This document shows, piece by piece, positions 1 through 12,905 of a stretch of DNA of 64,000 bases. The number at the start of each line of letters is the position of its first letter. Position 1 is the stretch's first letter. Source of the stretch: Antedon mediterranea (Eukaryota; Echinodermata; Crinoidea; Comatulida; Antedonidae); NCBI RefSeq assembly GCF_964355755.1, contig NC_092671.1, positions 19,184,001 to 19,248,000 of the forward strand, written 5' to 3'. The translations under genes were made by a program, and so were the position numbers. A model generated the notes under the pieces. The model did not search any database, had not been told where the DNA came from, and worked only from the letters and a program-made list of their open reading frames with translations.

Positions 1-523
1 CCCAACACCAGGTACTCAATCACCTATAAAGAGGGTGATATTAAGTGCTAGGCTTATCTACGGATGCACGCATCATACGCTGTCTCTTTCTTACTTAATG
101 CACTGATAGGTAATGGGAATGGAAGCTCCCAAAGGGACTAAGCAGGAAACTTAAGCACATGGATGCCTTCCAGTTTGAAGTAAACACACTTAAAGCAAGA
201 ACAAGTGCTCAAGTTATGAAGAGACATTTGGGGAAAATTTAAGGACAATAATCTTTTACCCACACACATTCAGCTTTATGAATTATACATTTGATACATT
301 TATAACTTTGAACACAGTAGTTAAATTTCCCTTTAATGATGACAAGAAATGAAGACGACAATAAAAAGTATATTAAACCAAATGTTTATGACATAATATC
401 ACCGTTATAAAGCAAACTTTTTTATTTTATGTTCTACCAATATTTGAACATTAACACCAGTTTTTTGTGACAAAGTGTGAGCTTTTATTTACAAATAATC
501 ATTAGTGCTGGTAACAAAATGTG
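1..523. other. non-coding sequence, nothing recognised
   Basis: I see no splice-bounded reading frame, RNA gene or repeat boundary here. The first 200 bases have a more balanced base composition than the following AT-rich stretch and could be the edge of a repeat that starts outside the window. Confidence 0.4.
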
Positions 524-1357
524 TTTGGCCCTGTTTCTGCTGCCAATCCCAAATATACCGTATAAATATACCGTATAAATATACCGTATATGAAATTCAT
601 GCACCGTTTCCGCTGCACATACTTCGTGGGTGGGCTGTAAAAAAGTTGGCTTTCATTACCCAAAATGTATTTCGTGAGACGGAAGTATGGATTGACCTAG
701 AGTCTCGTGTAGTGAGGTTACATGACAAAAACAAAACAATGATGGTTTCTCAAAACGTCGTAGCATTGCTTTCTATAAATCTAATGAGCAGAAGTGGCAA
801 CGAATTTACACTGCACAAACAATCTAGAAATGTAGAATGGGCATTGACTAGATTTATGCAAAGAAGACGACGGTTTGCCGATAACTTTGGCGTTTTAAGT
901 CTACCACAAATTCTGCATTTATTTTGTTTGAGATACTTTTGTAAATCTCGGTATCTCTTCTGTTACCATGCAGTTTCCCCCCAACCTTCGCTTCTCCCCA
1001 CAATTGAATTGCAAAAATAGTTATTTCTTCAGTCCACAGTGATATTTTGATCTGTTGCTTGCTTATACACGTGTGTGTCAATGCAGCAGAAAAACCAAAC
1101 AAACGCGTCACGCTCTGTTAGTTTTTGACCTCGTGTCATGGGCCGGGTCACATATACGGTATATTTTGAGTGCAGCAGAAACGGGGTACGAAATATACAG
1201 TATATTTTGGAATATACCGTATAATATCCACAAACGATGGGGATATTTATGCGGTATATATACCGCATATACTGTATATACGGTATATTTTTTATGAGAC
1301 CCATTTCTGCTGCCAAAAAATATACGGTATATTTTTGGCAGCAGAAACGGGGCCTTT
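524..1357. mobile_element. PIF/Harbinger-like DNA element carrying a SANT-gene relic (copy 1)
   Basis: The left end begins GGCCCTGTTTCTGCTGCC at 527 and the right end is its inverse, finishing at 1354, with one mismatch across about 18 bp. Both are followed inward by ATATACCGTATA-type palindromes. TTT flanks both sides as a 3-bp target duplication. Nested inverted copies of the terminal motif lie in the last 200 bp. The interior carries a minus-strand Myb/SANT-like coding relic. The related copy at 14250 shows a clear TAA duplication, which is the PIF/Harbinger signature. No transposase is visible, so this is a non-autonomous or decayed copy. Confidence 0.65.
900..1040 (-). pseudogene. Myb/SANT-like (trihelix) domain relic inside Harbinger-like copy 1
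   Basis: The minus strand reads WTEE, then LWGE, a KLHGNRRD stretch and IYKSISNKIN. This is the pattern of Myb/SANT-like DNA-binding domains (tryptophan helix 1, LWGE, then G-N-R/K-R-D and I-Y-x-x-I). PIF/Harbinger elements normally encode such a protein next to their transposase, where it helps bind the element ends. The frame runs only about 45 residues before homology fades, and the second half of the domain is lost. The copy at 14.4-14.6 kb retains more. I infer a degraded element gene, not a host gene. Confidence 0.5.
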
Positions 1358-1818
1358 GATTACTGTATACTGTATTACTATTCACCATGTACACCAGTGG
1401 GCAACATGAAGCAGTAATGACCTAGCCCTCATCATTTGTTACTATTGTACACAGGACTAGTGCTAACCAATCCCTGTTAAGCTAAAAGTTTTGTTAATAA
1501 TATTACAAAGTCACCCTGACACCAGAATCTGTGAAAATTGGAAACTCTTCCAAAAACAAGAAAGTATCCCAAATTCTTTTTACTGTTCCAAATGCCATTT
1601 CAAACAAGATTACTTTGGATTAGCCCAACAGCCCAGTTTAGTATCATACGAACCTGTTTTGATGAAACATTAGAACTCAGTACTAGTAATGTATTTCCTT
1701 CTGTGAAAATGTACATAGCATCATCGAAAATGGCTTACTCTCAAGTAGGCCTATATTATGATGTTTTGCATGTAGGTTTCAAGGGGAATCGTCCAATTAT
1801 TGAAATATATTATCATAC
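1358..1818. other. non-coding; possible first intron of the minus-strand gene
   Basis: This lies downstream of the donor of the 1819-1978 exon on the minus strand. I could not identify a following exon with confidence, so the rest of that gene may continue left of the window. Confidence 0.3.
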
Positions 1819-1978
1819 CTTGGTTGTATTCTCCGGAAGACGAGTCCTTACTCGGAGATGCCATCTTGTCTTCAAATGCTTTCTTTGCTTTTTTGCGTCG
1901 TAAGCCATAATGAGTCGTCTTACTTGTGTCTATTTCTACTCCAGCATCAGAATTTGATTGATTTTCTTGTTTTTCCAT
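1819..1978 (-). CDS. unidentified protein, N-terminal coding exon
   Basis: Reading the minus strand from 1978, ATG opens 53 codons of a hydrophilic, lysine- and serine-rich peptide (begins MEKQENQSNSDAG, later HYGLRRKKAKKAFEDK) and ends AACCAAG followed by GTATGA, a strong splice donor, leaving the reading frame in phase 1. An in-frame TGA lies just upstream of the ATG, so this is the first Met if the exon is translated. The peptide has a basic cluster that could act in the nucleus, but I do not recognise the family. Base composition is clearly richer in GC and codon-like than its surroundings. A 5' untranslated exon could lie at 16734-16809. Partner exons to the left were not found. Confidence 0.5.
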
Positions 1979-4900
1979 TTTATTTCACAGGCACATAGTC
2001 TTTAAATTATAAAATCTAATAAGAATAAAATACATTAAATTATATAATAATATAAATTATAACAATTTCAATTAATTTCTCAATTTAATGTTGAATTTTG
2101 TTCTGTTACTAACCATTTAAAGATATGATAAACATGAAGAATAAGGAATAAAATTATAACTTTATGAAGGTTTTGTAGTTTTAATATGATTTTCACTATT
2201 ACCACACAAACAGAAAAAAAACATTTCAAAATATAATTATTAAGTAACTAATTTGTTTTCCAATATAATATTGAAAGTGAATAATTTATAACATTAAACT
2301 ATTCAACAAAAACCATTTTTAAGAGGGATGATATATAAAAATTATTTAGTGAAGGTCAAATCTTATTTTATTCTTTACTCTTCAAGTAAGCAAAAATAAA
2401 TCAAATAGTGCATGGTTTAACAAATGATAATGGGTTTTACAATATACCGTACATTATCCTCTTTTCAAGTTTGTCATTTAAATCAGTTAAATTATTTTGT
2501 GTAGCAGCCACTTTTTGTAAGTAAAAATATCAATTTTAATTTTTTAATGATCTTTAAATGTTTATATTTCATAGTTACCAATCATCTTGCATCAGAGTGA
2601 TTTTTATTGAAACACGCATTTTGCACAAACACACGCATGCTCACACATTGGTCACGCATTTACCACAAGTTTTTGTGTGGCCATTCAAATTAATTGGCTT
2701 ACTAAAAATATACATAGTTATGCAAGTGTTCATTATAAAGGCTTATCGCAAATATCTGATTGCGAAGGAACGTCATTGCGCCATGCATGGTGAAGAAATT
2801 GGAGGAAAAAAATAAACATCCAATTCCATAAACACAATGTGTGTGCCCATGTTCTTCCCATTATGTGTCTTGCATGTTATTTGCAGCCAACCGTATCATC
2901 ACACACACATCAATCATAAAAATATGTAGGCCTACATTTTCGCAGTGGTCACATCTATGGGTGTCACAGTACACAAGCGACTGGCCCTCTCTCTACATAA
3001 CAGCAGTGTGTGCACATACTAAAATGATGGCGAGACATGGTATTGTCAATAAACACTCTAAAAACTCTACAGGGGGTCATAGACCTCGCACATTGTCCAA
3101 CAAAACCCAACCCCCACCGACCAACCATTACCCTCTCTTCTCCCTATCACACCAAATGATAGAGTCTGTCACGCATTTGGTAACTACAGTATGATTAATA
3201 TTTTGTTTAAATTAAAAATTCAAGCAACACCCATATTAAAAATCATTTAAGTCTAATTAATAAATCATGAAACAAAACAAAAACAAATTTGGCCTCAGTA
3301 CAAAGTACAAGATTCCCATGATATCCTAATTCCATTCAAAAAATGCATTCTCAGAAGGTCTGTACCTAGAAATTTGTCTTCAATAAATGCATCCCCTGAC
3401 ATTTTGTCCTTAGAAAATTTGTCTGTACACAATTTATTCTCAGTCTTTATGTCTCCAAGTACTTTTCAAAATCCTAGTTACAATGACTTTGCGCACAGGA
3501 TACATAATCCAATGTTTAACATCCACAGGGAGAAGGTTACAGATGATGTAATCCTTGATATAACTATTCAAGATAGGTTATAAGAATTGGACCAATTATC
3601 AGTATTAATTATTAATGAATGAAAATGACCATACTCTGGAACAGCCAAAAATAACTCATCAGATTGATCATGTATAATTTATTTCATAAATTGTGAGAAT
3701 CAAAAATTAATTAAAAAATATTTGGCAACAAATATCGTATATATAATGGCTGATTTTTTTGCAATATAAACAGGCCCTATGAAAACCACTTTTAATTGTT
3801 AAACTATTGAGTATTGTATTATAAAATAAATAAATAGCAATAGGTGCTTGAATTGAAGTAGAGTATTTATTTTGCATTTGTCAGTAGGTATCAACACTCT
3901 AGAGAATGATAAATGTGCAATTTGATTGATGAGCCATTAAGCTTGTTTATTGGTCATGTATTACTGTAATAAAACATTGACCTGAAGGTAAGCTAGCTTG
4001 TACTACAGATACCTGGCTGGCGCCAATCTGTCCAGCACTCTCACTTTAAATTGAGATCAGATGAGAGCCTACCTTCTGTCAGGTGTAAAACATTGACAGA
4101 CAAAATATGCAGTTATGGGCAGTCACTAGGGTAAAAATATCATACTGCAAGACATTTTCCAAACTAAAATATGGAAAAAAATGTTGTTTATACACGCATT
4201 TCAAGTTTTATTTTATTCAAAAATGCATACAGTAAAAATATAGTGTATTCTAGGCTGTATACTCTTCGACAAGTGGGCAGTGTTTATGAAGGATGATACC
4301 AGAAGAAATTGATAGAAGAAGAAATTGATAGAATAAGGAATTGTAGAAATGACTGGGTGAAATGGACTGGAAAATTACAGCAAGTAATGATATCAAGAGA
4401 AATAAATCATTGCAACATTTTTAATTTAATAGAATATAGGTCTAGGTAGAACAAATGTGTAGATGATTTGAACAGGTCTTGTCCAATATATTCTATAGTT
4501 CTAGTTCAAACTTCATTTAATTGATGAGATCTAAAACCAATAATGGGGTTTACTAGGTGACACTCAATAAAGTAGTACACATTTTGAATTTGGTGCGAAG
4601 ATACAGATGGAATAATCAACCCAAAAAAAACAACTTGTAGAATGTACCATCTACAATTTTGTTGAAAGACTGACTGTTCATTTCATTCAATACACAAATG
4701 ATATTTTTAGTTCAAGGATTGGACTTCCTTAATCCTGTTCAATCGCCTTCGTTCCTCTGACATATCCTTGCTACTGTATGTTCCTTGTTTCCAGTCAGTT
4801 GGTCTGACTTCTTCTTTCATTGCATCTTATCATTTGAATGAAGTTAACAAAATCCAGGGTATAAATACACATTTTATCATTTTTTGGGAATTGTTCCAAT

Positions 4901-5806
4901 ATTATTAAAAATAATTAAAATTTAAAAATATAGAAAAATATTATCCCTATTCAGCTTTTAAAATTATTGTTATATTGTAATTTGTTATTAATAAATTCAC
5001 CATTTAATATCAAATTCAGCTAATAAAACATGATATTATTTAAGCTTAAATATTACGATAACTCAATAATATAAGTAACATATTGAAAAAACATTATGAT
5101 TTATTTTAGCATGTCTTTCGCTATTTCGCCAAACTGCATTAAATCGTTTCATTAGTTAGTTAACGCAAAGAATGAAAAAGTTATTTTTAGATCAGATTAT
5201 CAAAATTATTTTTTAAATTAGTAGAACTTTATTTAAATGATTATGAAAGCAATAACATTAATATCGACAAAATTATACTAAATAGAAAAATGTTGCCTTT
5301 TGTCATCTTTTTCTTGTGTTTACCTCAATGTCATCAATGTCCCAGAATACCCAGAGGGAACATCAGGATATTACCACTTTACAAGTTCATGATTATCAAA
5401 GTGCTTCAACAAATTTCTGTTGACACCCTTCATTTCAGTTTTAAAAAGTTTCTAAATGTAAACTACTTTTATTCTAAAATATAAAAGTTCTACCTTGACC
5501 TTTTAGTTGTATTATATCAAACAAATTTTCAGCAAATTGGTGGAAACAAACAAGGATATCTTGAATTGAATTCTGCCTCAACGTTACTAAATGATTCTTA
5601 ACTATCCTCCGCTAAATGCTGTATCCTTTCTAAGAAAAATCAAAATAGTACTATGACTTGGGAAGATACATGGTATGGTAAAGAAGTGATGCATGAAAAT
5701 CAGGAACATGATGCACAAAACAGGAAAAGTAAAGAGATGATAGAACCAGTATGGAACAATCACTAACTCTTTGGAAGAGGGAGAAAATCAAGACTTCAAT
5801 AAAAGA
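1979..5806. other. AT-rich non-coding DNA
   Basis: No convincing exon is visible. Two short blocks of more complex sequence stand out: 2570-3190 (many ACACGCAT-like words) and 3980-4110 (contains CTGGCGCCA and CAGGTG). Both could be regulatory. A small direct duplication of a GAAGAAATTGATA unit lies at 4302-4335. If the minus-strand gene begins near 16.8 kb, this region is intron. Confidence 0.4.
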
Positions 5807-5936
5807 TGACGAATAATGATGGTGATGACAGATGACGACAACAACAATGATGATGATGACGACAGATGATGATGATGATGATGACGACAGATGATGATGA
5901 TGATGATGACAGATGATGATGATGATGATGATGACT
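5807..5936. repeat. GAT/GAC trinucleotide microsatellite
   Basis: Runs of GATGATGAT interrupted by GACGACA make up this 130-bp stretch. The runs of Met, Asp or Ser/His codons in the overlapping frames come from the repeat and are not genes. Confidence 0.9.
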
Positions 5937-7654
5937 GTAGGTTAGTGCAACAAGAGTTCTCAACTTTTCTTTCAACGTTAATCAAACTAAAATTCCATAG
6001 TAAATATAATTTCAGTACAGTAGTTATTTTTTGTTGTTGCATGCACATATTTTGGGCACAGAATGATTTGATAGATGTGTAGTTTGCGTCTCCATGAATT
6101 AATGAAAGGCAACCATACTGTGTTTTGAAACTTGTACCACAGAAAAGCATATGGAAGCTTTTTGTGGCGTGTAGGTCCTTGATTTCCCAATATTAATATA
6201 AATCATAATTTGCGTAAAATGTATTCCATAGTATTAATCTCCATTTCCGTATCTCTCTATTGGGCTAAATTTCCGTATAATTATGGGTGTTCCATATTAA
6301 CCTTGTTATAAATGTACAGATATACAGTACTACTCTTGAGATATTACACAATTTGTTGATACTCTTGCTATGTAATTTTATTTCAAAACTGTGGAATGTG
6401 CCTCAGGTGTAAATGATTGATCATTGAAATTATTCAAATGTCATTTCAAAGGTGTGTTGTATCTTATGACATACCTGACTACATTCTGTTTATTCATTGG
6501 TTAATAAATCAACTAGATCTGTCTGTATACCTGTGCTAACCTGCAATGGAAAAACATAACAGTAGAATCCTGGCACCAACCCCTGCTATGGCAGGCCCTT
6601 TATGAACCAACTAGTATTTATAAGAGCACCTATACCACTGGCTTAAAGTGGTGGCGCCAACAGGTCTAGACACAATAACTCAACATATTTCACAGCTGCC
6701 TCATAAGACATGATCTCAGCATTACAAGCTTAATTTAATATTCATTGCTCATGTCAAATGCTCTTACATCAAACAAGGGACCTCCCTCCTTAACTCACCT
6801 GTTCCTTTAATAGGAACCACACACACCTATGTATAGTAAGGTGAGAAGCTGACCAACCTGGTGCCAGGTAGTCTACTGCCCATTAGGCAAACATTCCATT
6901 AAGTCAAGAGATAAAAAAAGATGACAAAACGTTTTGCCCACCACTCCAGGTAGCAACAAATAAAACAATATAAACAAACATTTCCAATTGAAAACAAATA
7001 GTAAAGTTTGATGAAAAGCAGCAATAAAGTTACAATCATTTTGTTCAATAATAATATTAATCAAGTTTGATTTTTAAATAAATGATTATTTTTTTATCAA
7101 TCAAACACCAGGAAAGAATTTTCCAATTTAAAAAGATAATATAGAAATATTTGTTTGTTCATCATTCACTTGTGAACTAACTAAATTGTCTTTATTTTTT
7201 AACATAGTAATTATTGTAGGGTATGAAACACTAGTGAGCTTTTACATCAGGACATTAGATGGAAGGGGATGGTAGATGAAAGGAAATGGTAATTTATACA
7301 AAATATTAATCTGCACATGCGTACAAGCCTAGTAATGTTATACTACTGTATGTCTCGTTCATTATCGGAACTGTATTTTTCATCAACAAATAAAAAAATG
7401 GCCAGTTACAAAGTGAATGCAAGTGATAAGCCTAAGACCTAGCCTGGCTAACACAGAAATTGCTCAAATACACCAAGCCTACATGTACACGATCTACGGA
7501 CTATGTCTAGGCTGGGACCGACAGTCGTCGCTTGTGTCTGGAATAACAGTCACACTCTGTTAATGACCATACCCTTCATTTCAAAAGCTCCCTATTGAGA
7601 AATACTGAATAACACACTTACTAATGAATGTATTTCTTACTTGTGATTGCGGTA
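5937..7654. other. non-coding DNA
   Basis: No gene is seen. 6540-6880 is a less AT-rich block with CTGGCACCAAC, GTGGCGCCAACAGG and TGGTGCCAGG words, including CACCTG at about 6799. Its look resembles the candidate regulatory islands in the ZEB introns, but I cannot assign a function. Confidence 0.35.
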
Positions 7655-8160
7655 TCATATATTACAGTAATTGTACTGTATGTAAATGTGTTAGCATATT
7701 ACAGTATTGTACTGTAAATGTGTTATCATATTACAGTATTGTACTGTAATTGTGGTATTATATTACAGTATTAGTATATTGTACCATAAATGTGTTATAT
7801 TACAGTATTGTACTGTAATTATGGTATCATATTACAGTATTGTACCATAAATGTGTTATCATATTACAGTATTGTACTGTAATTATGGTATCATATTACA
7901 GTATTATACTGTAATTGTGGTATCATATTACAGTATTGCACTGTAATTGTGTTATCATATTACAGTATTGTACTGTAAATGTGTTATCATATTACAGTAT
8001 TGCACTGTAATTGTGTTATCATATTACAGTATTGTACTGTAAATGTGTTATCATATTACAGTATTGTACTGAAATTGTGTTATCATATTACAGTATTGTA
8101 CTGTAATTGTGGTATCATATTACAGTATTGTACTGTAATTGTGGTATCATATTACATATA
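7655..8160. repeat. 32-bp minisatellite built from hairpin units
   Basis: About 15 tandem units of 32 bp are present, for example successive TATCAT words at 7921, 7953 and 7985. Each unit contains ATTACAGTA, then TTG, then TACTGTAAT, a 9-bp inverted repeat with a 3-nt loop. Units at the left edge (7655-7800) are irregular in length, and a degenerate tail runs to about 8245. Because 32 is not a multiple of three, the apparent repeated peptide in the + frame cycles every three units and is not a gene. Confidence 0.9.
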
Positions 8161-8245
8161 ATATTACAGTATTTTAGTTTTACTGTATGTGCGGTTTTAT
8201 ATTACACTTACAGTATTGAAGTGTGGAATTGTGGTATCATCATAT

Positions 8246-8519
8246 TACATTATTATGTGGATTTTAAGATATTCATACTTAAAGTATTACTTAGTAAACT
8301 GATGTATGGGTCGAACCTCTCGTCATGGGAGCCAACAAATAATATTTTCGACTGGTCACTTTACGTACCTCACTCAAACTAATCACCAACGATCTACTCG
8401 CACACCTTGTATAAAATGAGCAAAGAGTCTGAGGAACAATGCCTAACAATAGACCCGTCAGATAGGTCAATAAATATCAGGAAAAAAATAGGTGCTGCAT
8501 AGGCAGGATCATGTATAAA
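8246..8519. other. non-coding, nothing recognised
   Basis: I see no gene or repeat boundary between the minisatellite and the Penelope-like remnant. Confidence 0.4.
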
Positions 8520-9030
8520 AATAAAACAAAGTTCTTGTTTCTGCCTCAAAATAAAATATTTATTGTACTAATACTTTCGACCATAGGTCATAGGTCATAG
8601 GTCACCATCAGGTACTGATAGAATATTGGTAAAAAAAGACGAAGACATTATAGGGAAAGGGTATACTAGAAAACAAAGGAGTCTATTATGGGCTATATGG
8701 GCGTAACAATGAACAAGCAAATAACAAATTGACAATAACGTTGACAAACAAAACATATTACATAATAACTCATGTCAATCAGATGTACAAGATAGTACTT
8801 AATTCCTAAATGATTTAAATGATACATAATAAGTCCATTGGGTTTGAGAGTTCCAAGTTGAAAAATTATACGTTCTTCTACAGTAGTCGTCTACGGTCAC
8901 GTTCAGATGAGTTGCATTGTTTTATGCCAGTAACCCGTATATCATTAATATTATGGTTATTATGAAAATGTTCTACAAATCTATCCCCAGGTCTATAAAT
9001 ACATTTTTTAAAGACAGAGCTACACAATAT
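8520..9030 (-). pseudogene. Penelope-like retroelement remnant (GIY-YIG C-terminus and 3' region)
   Basis: The minus strand between about 9010 and 8820 translates to a peptide with RPGDRFVEHF, IRVTGIKQC, SERDRRRLL and, after one frameshift, IIFQLGTLKPNGL. This matches the end of the GIY-YIG endonuclease domain that closes Penelope-like element proteins. The rest of the reverse transcriptase is absent, so only a 3' fragment survives. Downstream at 8570-8616 lies a CTGATGG...GGTC-GAAA arrangement reminiscent of the hammerhead motifs found in such elements, within a (CATAGGT)3 repeat. Family assignment rests on my reading of the motif only. Confidence 0.5.
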
Positions 9031-9599
9031 TGTATACTATATACAGTCTTACTGTAAACATGCTAATTAACAAATGTTTGTTAAGTCATTCAATGACCAT
9101 ACAAAAAAGCTTAATTTAATATTTCTCACATTTTTTACAAAACAAACAAAACAATTTTAATCTTTTCAATTAATCTAATAAGGAAACAGAGATATACTTT
9201 TAATTCAGACATTTTGAAAATTAACAAAAATAGGCACTGCAACTTTATGATTTACCCTTCCTGTGAAAGGTCTCAACGGGTAACATGGAAAATGTACAAA
9301 ATGTCCTTGGTTAAAATGACTGTTTGATGGAGATAAGAGGGTACCTACTGTACCTCTAATGGAATGCCATCTATCCAGGATACTATACTTGATCATCATA
9401 AAGAATAACAAAATCACATTAGATTTCAAGCTAAATATAATATCGTGACTCGTGTATGACTATTACTTTAAAATCTTCGGCTCATCAAAACTAGTAGTTT
9501 GCAGCCAAAAAAAAAATGTACATGTACTGTACAACTATCTATAGTTGTAACTATAACTATACAACTACATGTATCATGTTATGATGAACCGGCCGACAT

Positions 9600-10101
9600 T
9601 AGGGAGGTTTCGCAACCTTACGAATACGATAACGGATACGTCACACATAAATTGTGAAACTTTTGAGCTGATCCCCATTTCATATTCGTAAAGCGTATTC
9701 GTGTTAACGAATATCACCAGTCATATTCGTAACTACAAAATGAGTATTGATCTATTTTGCACATTTTGCATTTGAATCAGGAATGATTCATGATTATAAT
9801 GTAATTATACTTTTATTGAAAGTAATTTACTAAAGTAATTTACTAAAATGCCAGGTAAATTTTGATAAATAGCAATTTTTAAAGTCCTCACTCGCTTTGA
9901 TGTTACGCTAGGCCTAGACAGCCAAGCACCAAGCAACACGTACCTGCGCTTCCCTCAAATTTACCGCAATCATATTATGGAAGGCACCTCAATATTTCGT
10001 TGCCATGCGAAACAGATTTTTACTGGCTTACGAAAAACGAATACATGTGCGTGACGTATCCGTTTTCGTTATCGTATTCGTAAGATTGCGAAACCTCCCT
10101 A
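9600..10101. mobile_element. MITE with GGGAGGTTTCGCAA termini, TA-flanked
   Basis: The left end GGGAGGTTTCGCAACCTTAC at 9602 is repeated in inverse at 10080-10099, extending for about 45 bp through ACGAATACGATAACG and GGATACGTCAC with few differences. TA lies at both boundaries, as expected for a 2-bp TA target duplication. The inside contains further TATTCGT words and no coding frame. The superfamily is not certain: TA duplications occur in Tc1/mariner and several other groups. Confidence 0.75.
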
Positions 10102-12040
10102 TTGTGCAAGATGGTCCCGCATTTCAAAGTGAATTTTTATGAAACACGCATTTTACAGAAAAATTGTTAAACCAATTAGTTTATTTTACAAGTTTCATTT
10201 TCATTCATGATTTATTTTTATTTGTGCAGTGTGTTTTATGATACAAAGAATTTTAGTTTTGTGCAAAAAAATAAAATTGGTGATGTTTGGTTTATTTAAA
10301 GTTATTTCTTATTATATTTTAGATGTTACACGGTCTCTCTAATGCCAGCAGCATCTTTTGGGTGCTTACACATTTTTTGAAAACCTCAAAGATCAATTTT
10401 GTTATATTAATGTTATTACACATAATCAATTTTGAAAATGGTTTCACTATCTACTGTTTATCTATTATCAAGGAAAAATATAATAGAAATAAAGAAAGAA
10501 ATCTGTGTAAAAAGCAGGTAAAAAATCAGTTTCACTGTGGTTACAAACATCACCATCTCAGACACTGGATAGCTGTCACACTTTTCAATTAGCAACAATT
10601 AGCTTGCTAGGTGTTTGACAGGTTACATTTTCCAGTGGTTAGTGTTCATAGCCAGCAGGCAGTTTGGTTGGCTGTGAAAGGTAGACCAGATGACGCCACT
10701 AATAATTCTAGTTAATACACCACACACCAACACATGATGAGTATAGTAATTGTTCAGTTTTACAACAACTTAAATCCAACAAGTACTTTACATTTAACTT
10801 GGCTTTTAAATATTACTCTTATATGCAAACATTGTGCAATCTTCAAACATCAATACACAGAAGGGTAGATTGAAAGTGCATTCACCTTAGCTTAAAGGGG
10901 ATTTCCCTTTTATGATGTAATCATTGCTAAGGTCAACTGTTATTTGGTTCACCTAGCAAATAGCCTCCAAATCATAATCACCATGCATAGTAAAACCAAA
11001 TTGTTTTTTGCAATTCTTGAAATGCACACTCTAATAATACATAAAACTCATGTTTGTAATTCACCTGAAGAGTGTGACCAGCTTTGCTTTGATTGTAATT
11101 CTTATATGTCCCCGTGGATGATGATATTGACTGTGTAATTACCGTGATCCCGTTATTAAACATATAAAATCCAACAAGTTCTCAAGGAGTTTCATTTTGA
11201 CTATGTAATTTTCAAGTGAGAACTTACCTCTGCGATCAAATAAATAAAAGTCATCTCAAACTCACGAAGAGCAGTCCACATCATCACAAGAAAACATTGT
11301 ACACATCGCACCACGTACAAAAAAACTTTCAACCAAACAATTTAAACTATTCATACATAGCGTATTTGGGAATGAAATTTTTCTCTCTGGACTACATTTC
11401 CCTCAGCTTCCCTTTGGATACGTGTTTTTGCTGCTGAAGCCCAGGAATTCCCCTTCTAAAACACACGCATCATCGTACCACAACAAAAAGTCGAGACATG
11501 CTAACAGTTAGTTAATGCAGTAAGCTGAAAATTTACTAAGGTTCACATAAAGTTAGTTTTTAGTTTGCTGACTTTTTTTTATGATAAACAAATTTGAAAC
11601 GCGGGCCAATTCAGGGTTGCGAGACAATGGGACACAACATCAAAAAGCGGGACAATCCTGCCGAATTTAGTACAGTTGAAATGTGCTCGTAAATCTAATG
11701 AAACGACCTAAAATTGATTTAACTTTGCTGCAGCCAAAAGGTGCTTGCTTCGCCAGCAAAGTAATTGATCTTTTATTTTTTCCCCTCACCTTTCAAAACC
11801 GATTTACGCATTTTTTTTTTAATTTTTTTTATATTTTTTTCATATGCATCCAACAGAGAGCAATTTACAGTGACGGCTGTACTGCGAGCACGTGCAGCGA
11901 TATTCTTAATCGCGCGATGGTTCTGAAATCATATGTACCTCCCTAATACGTTATTAAAACATGGTCCTCAGTCAAGTTGTCCTTTAAAGGACATATTTTT
12001 ATTTTCTATAACTTACAACTAGCTAGTTACGTATTCACAT
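10102..12040. other. non-coding DNA
   Basis: No supported exon is seen. 10590-10720 is a more complex island (AGGTGTTTGACAGGTTAC and CAGCAGGCAG words). 11400-11480 and 11620-11930 are less AT-rich but show no open frame with splice sites. Confidence 0.35.
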
Positions 12041-12905
12041 AGTCTGGGTTCCAGACGGAGTTTTGTCTTAATATTAGTAAAAAGATAAATATTTTGGCAC
12101 ATATGGAGTTTCATACGTATACTACTTGATTTTGGATACTCCGTCCGTACAAGTCCCGTGGTTTGACACCAAGAATTCTGGGTGCATACGATTATCCAGT
12201 TGATTAGTTTCAGCCACATGCCATTGGCTACTCACTCGTACGCTGTTTTAATATTCATATTTCAGAATTTCAAAGACTCAACGCATGCGCTATGTTACGT
12301 TGTACATTGATGAATGTTTCTGAAGGCTAGAAATGATTTTATATGCCTAGTAGTCTGGTAAACATTTGATGCGATTTTTCCCAAGAACATGAAAACTCGT
12401 CTTGATATAATAGGCTAGCTTCTCAGCAAATCAAACATTGAATGGATCATTTATTATGCGGAGATAATTTGATTTAATTCCCACCCAGCCCAGACCCTGT
12501 CCCTGTGTGGTAGTGTGTAGCTCTGTTGTGTGCCCCTTATTGGCGTTTTATTTGGCAGGTCATACATACGAGTTGAGTAGCCCTACGAAGGAGGCCTAGG
12601 CCAGGACTAAACAGTTAATAAACAAAACAACTTGGCAACACGATTGTATATTTCAACAGTCAGTCTCGATCTTTTTCCTTTTTAAACAAAATGATCATTG
12701 GTTGATTCAAAATCCATTTTACATACCGCCCGCCCCATATAGCCAAATATGGTATGATAACCTACGTCATTCTTATCGAATGTTTGCGGTCTGCAAATCA
12801 ATTTCTATACGTGTTTCACAAGTCTGTATTCTCAGACAAAAATCGAAATAAAAACAAATAAATTTTAAAAAAGACAATGAATACAGACTTGGGGCAAGCC
12901 TAGTA
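12041..12905. mobile_element. longer copy of a dispersed repeat (partner at 63510-63679)
   Basis: 12041-12135 and 12825-12905 match, in the same order and nearly base for base, the two halves of a 170-bp repeat found inverted at 63510-63679. The intervening 690 bp is unique to this copy. The termini read AGTCTGGGTTCC on the left and ACTTGGGGCAAG on the right. I see no coding frame or clear target duplication here. The class is unknown. Confidence 0.6.

Noticed and set aside
505-1020. 171-codon open frame on the + strand
   Set aside because: It crosses the Harbinger-like terminus and lies opposite the SANT relic; no domain or splice support.
7979-8382. Frames reading repeated CYHITVLYCN-like peptides
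   Set aside because: They arise from the 32-bp minisatellite and shift frame with each unit.
9490-9580. Small palindromes around ACATGTAC and ACAACTATAG
   Set aside because: Short, imperfect and common in AT-rich DNA; no boundary or target duplication.
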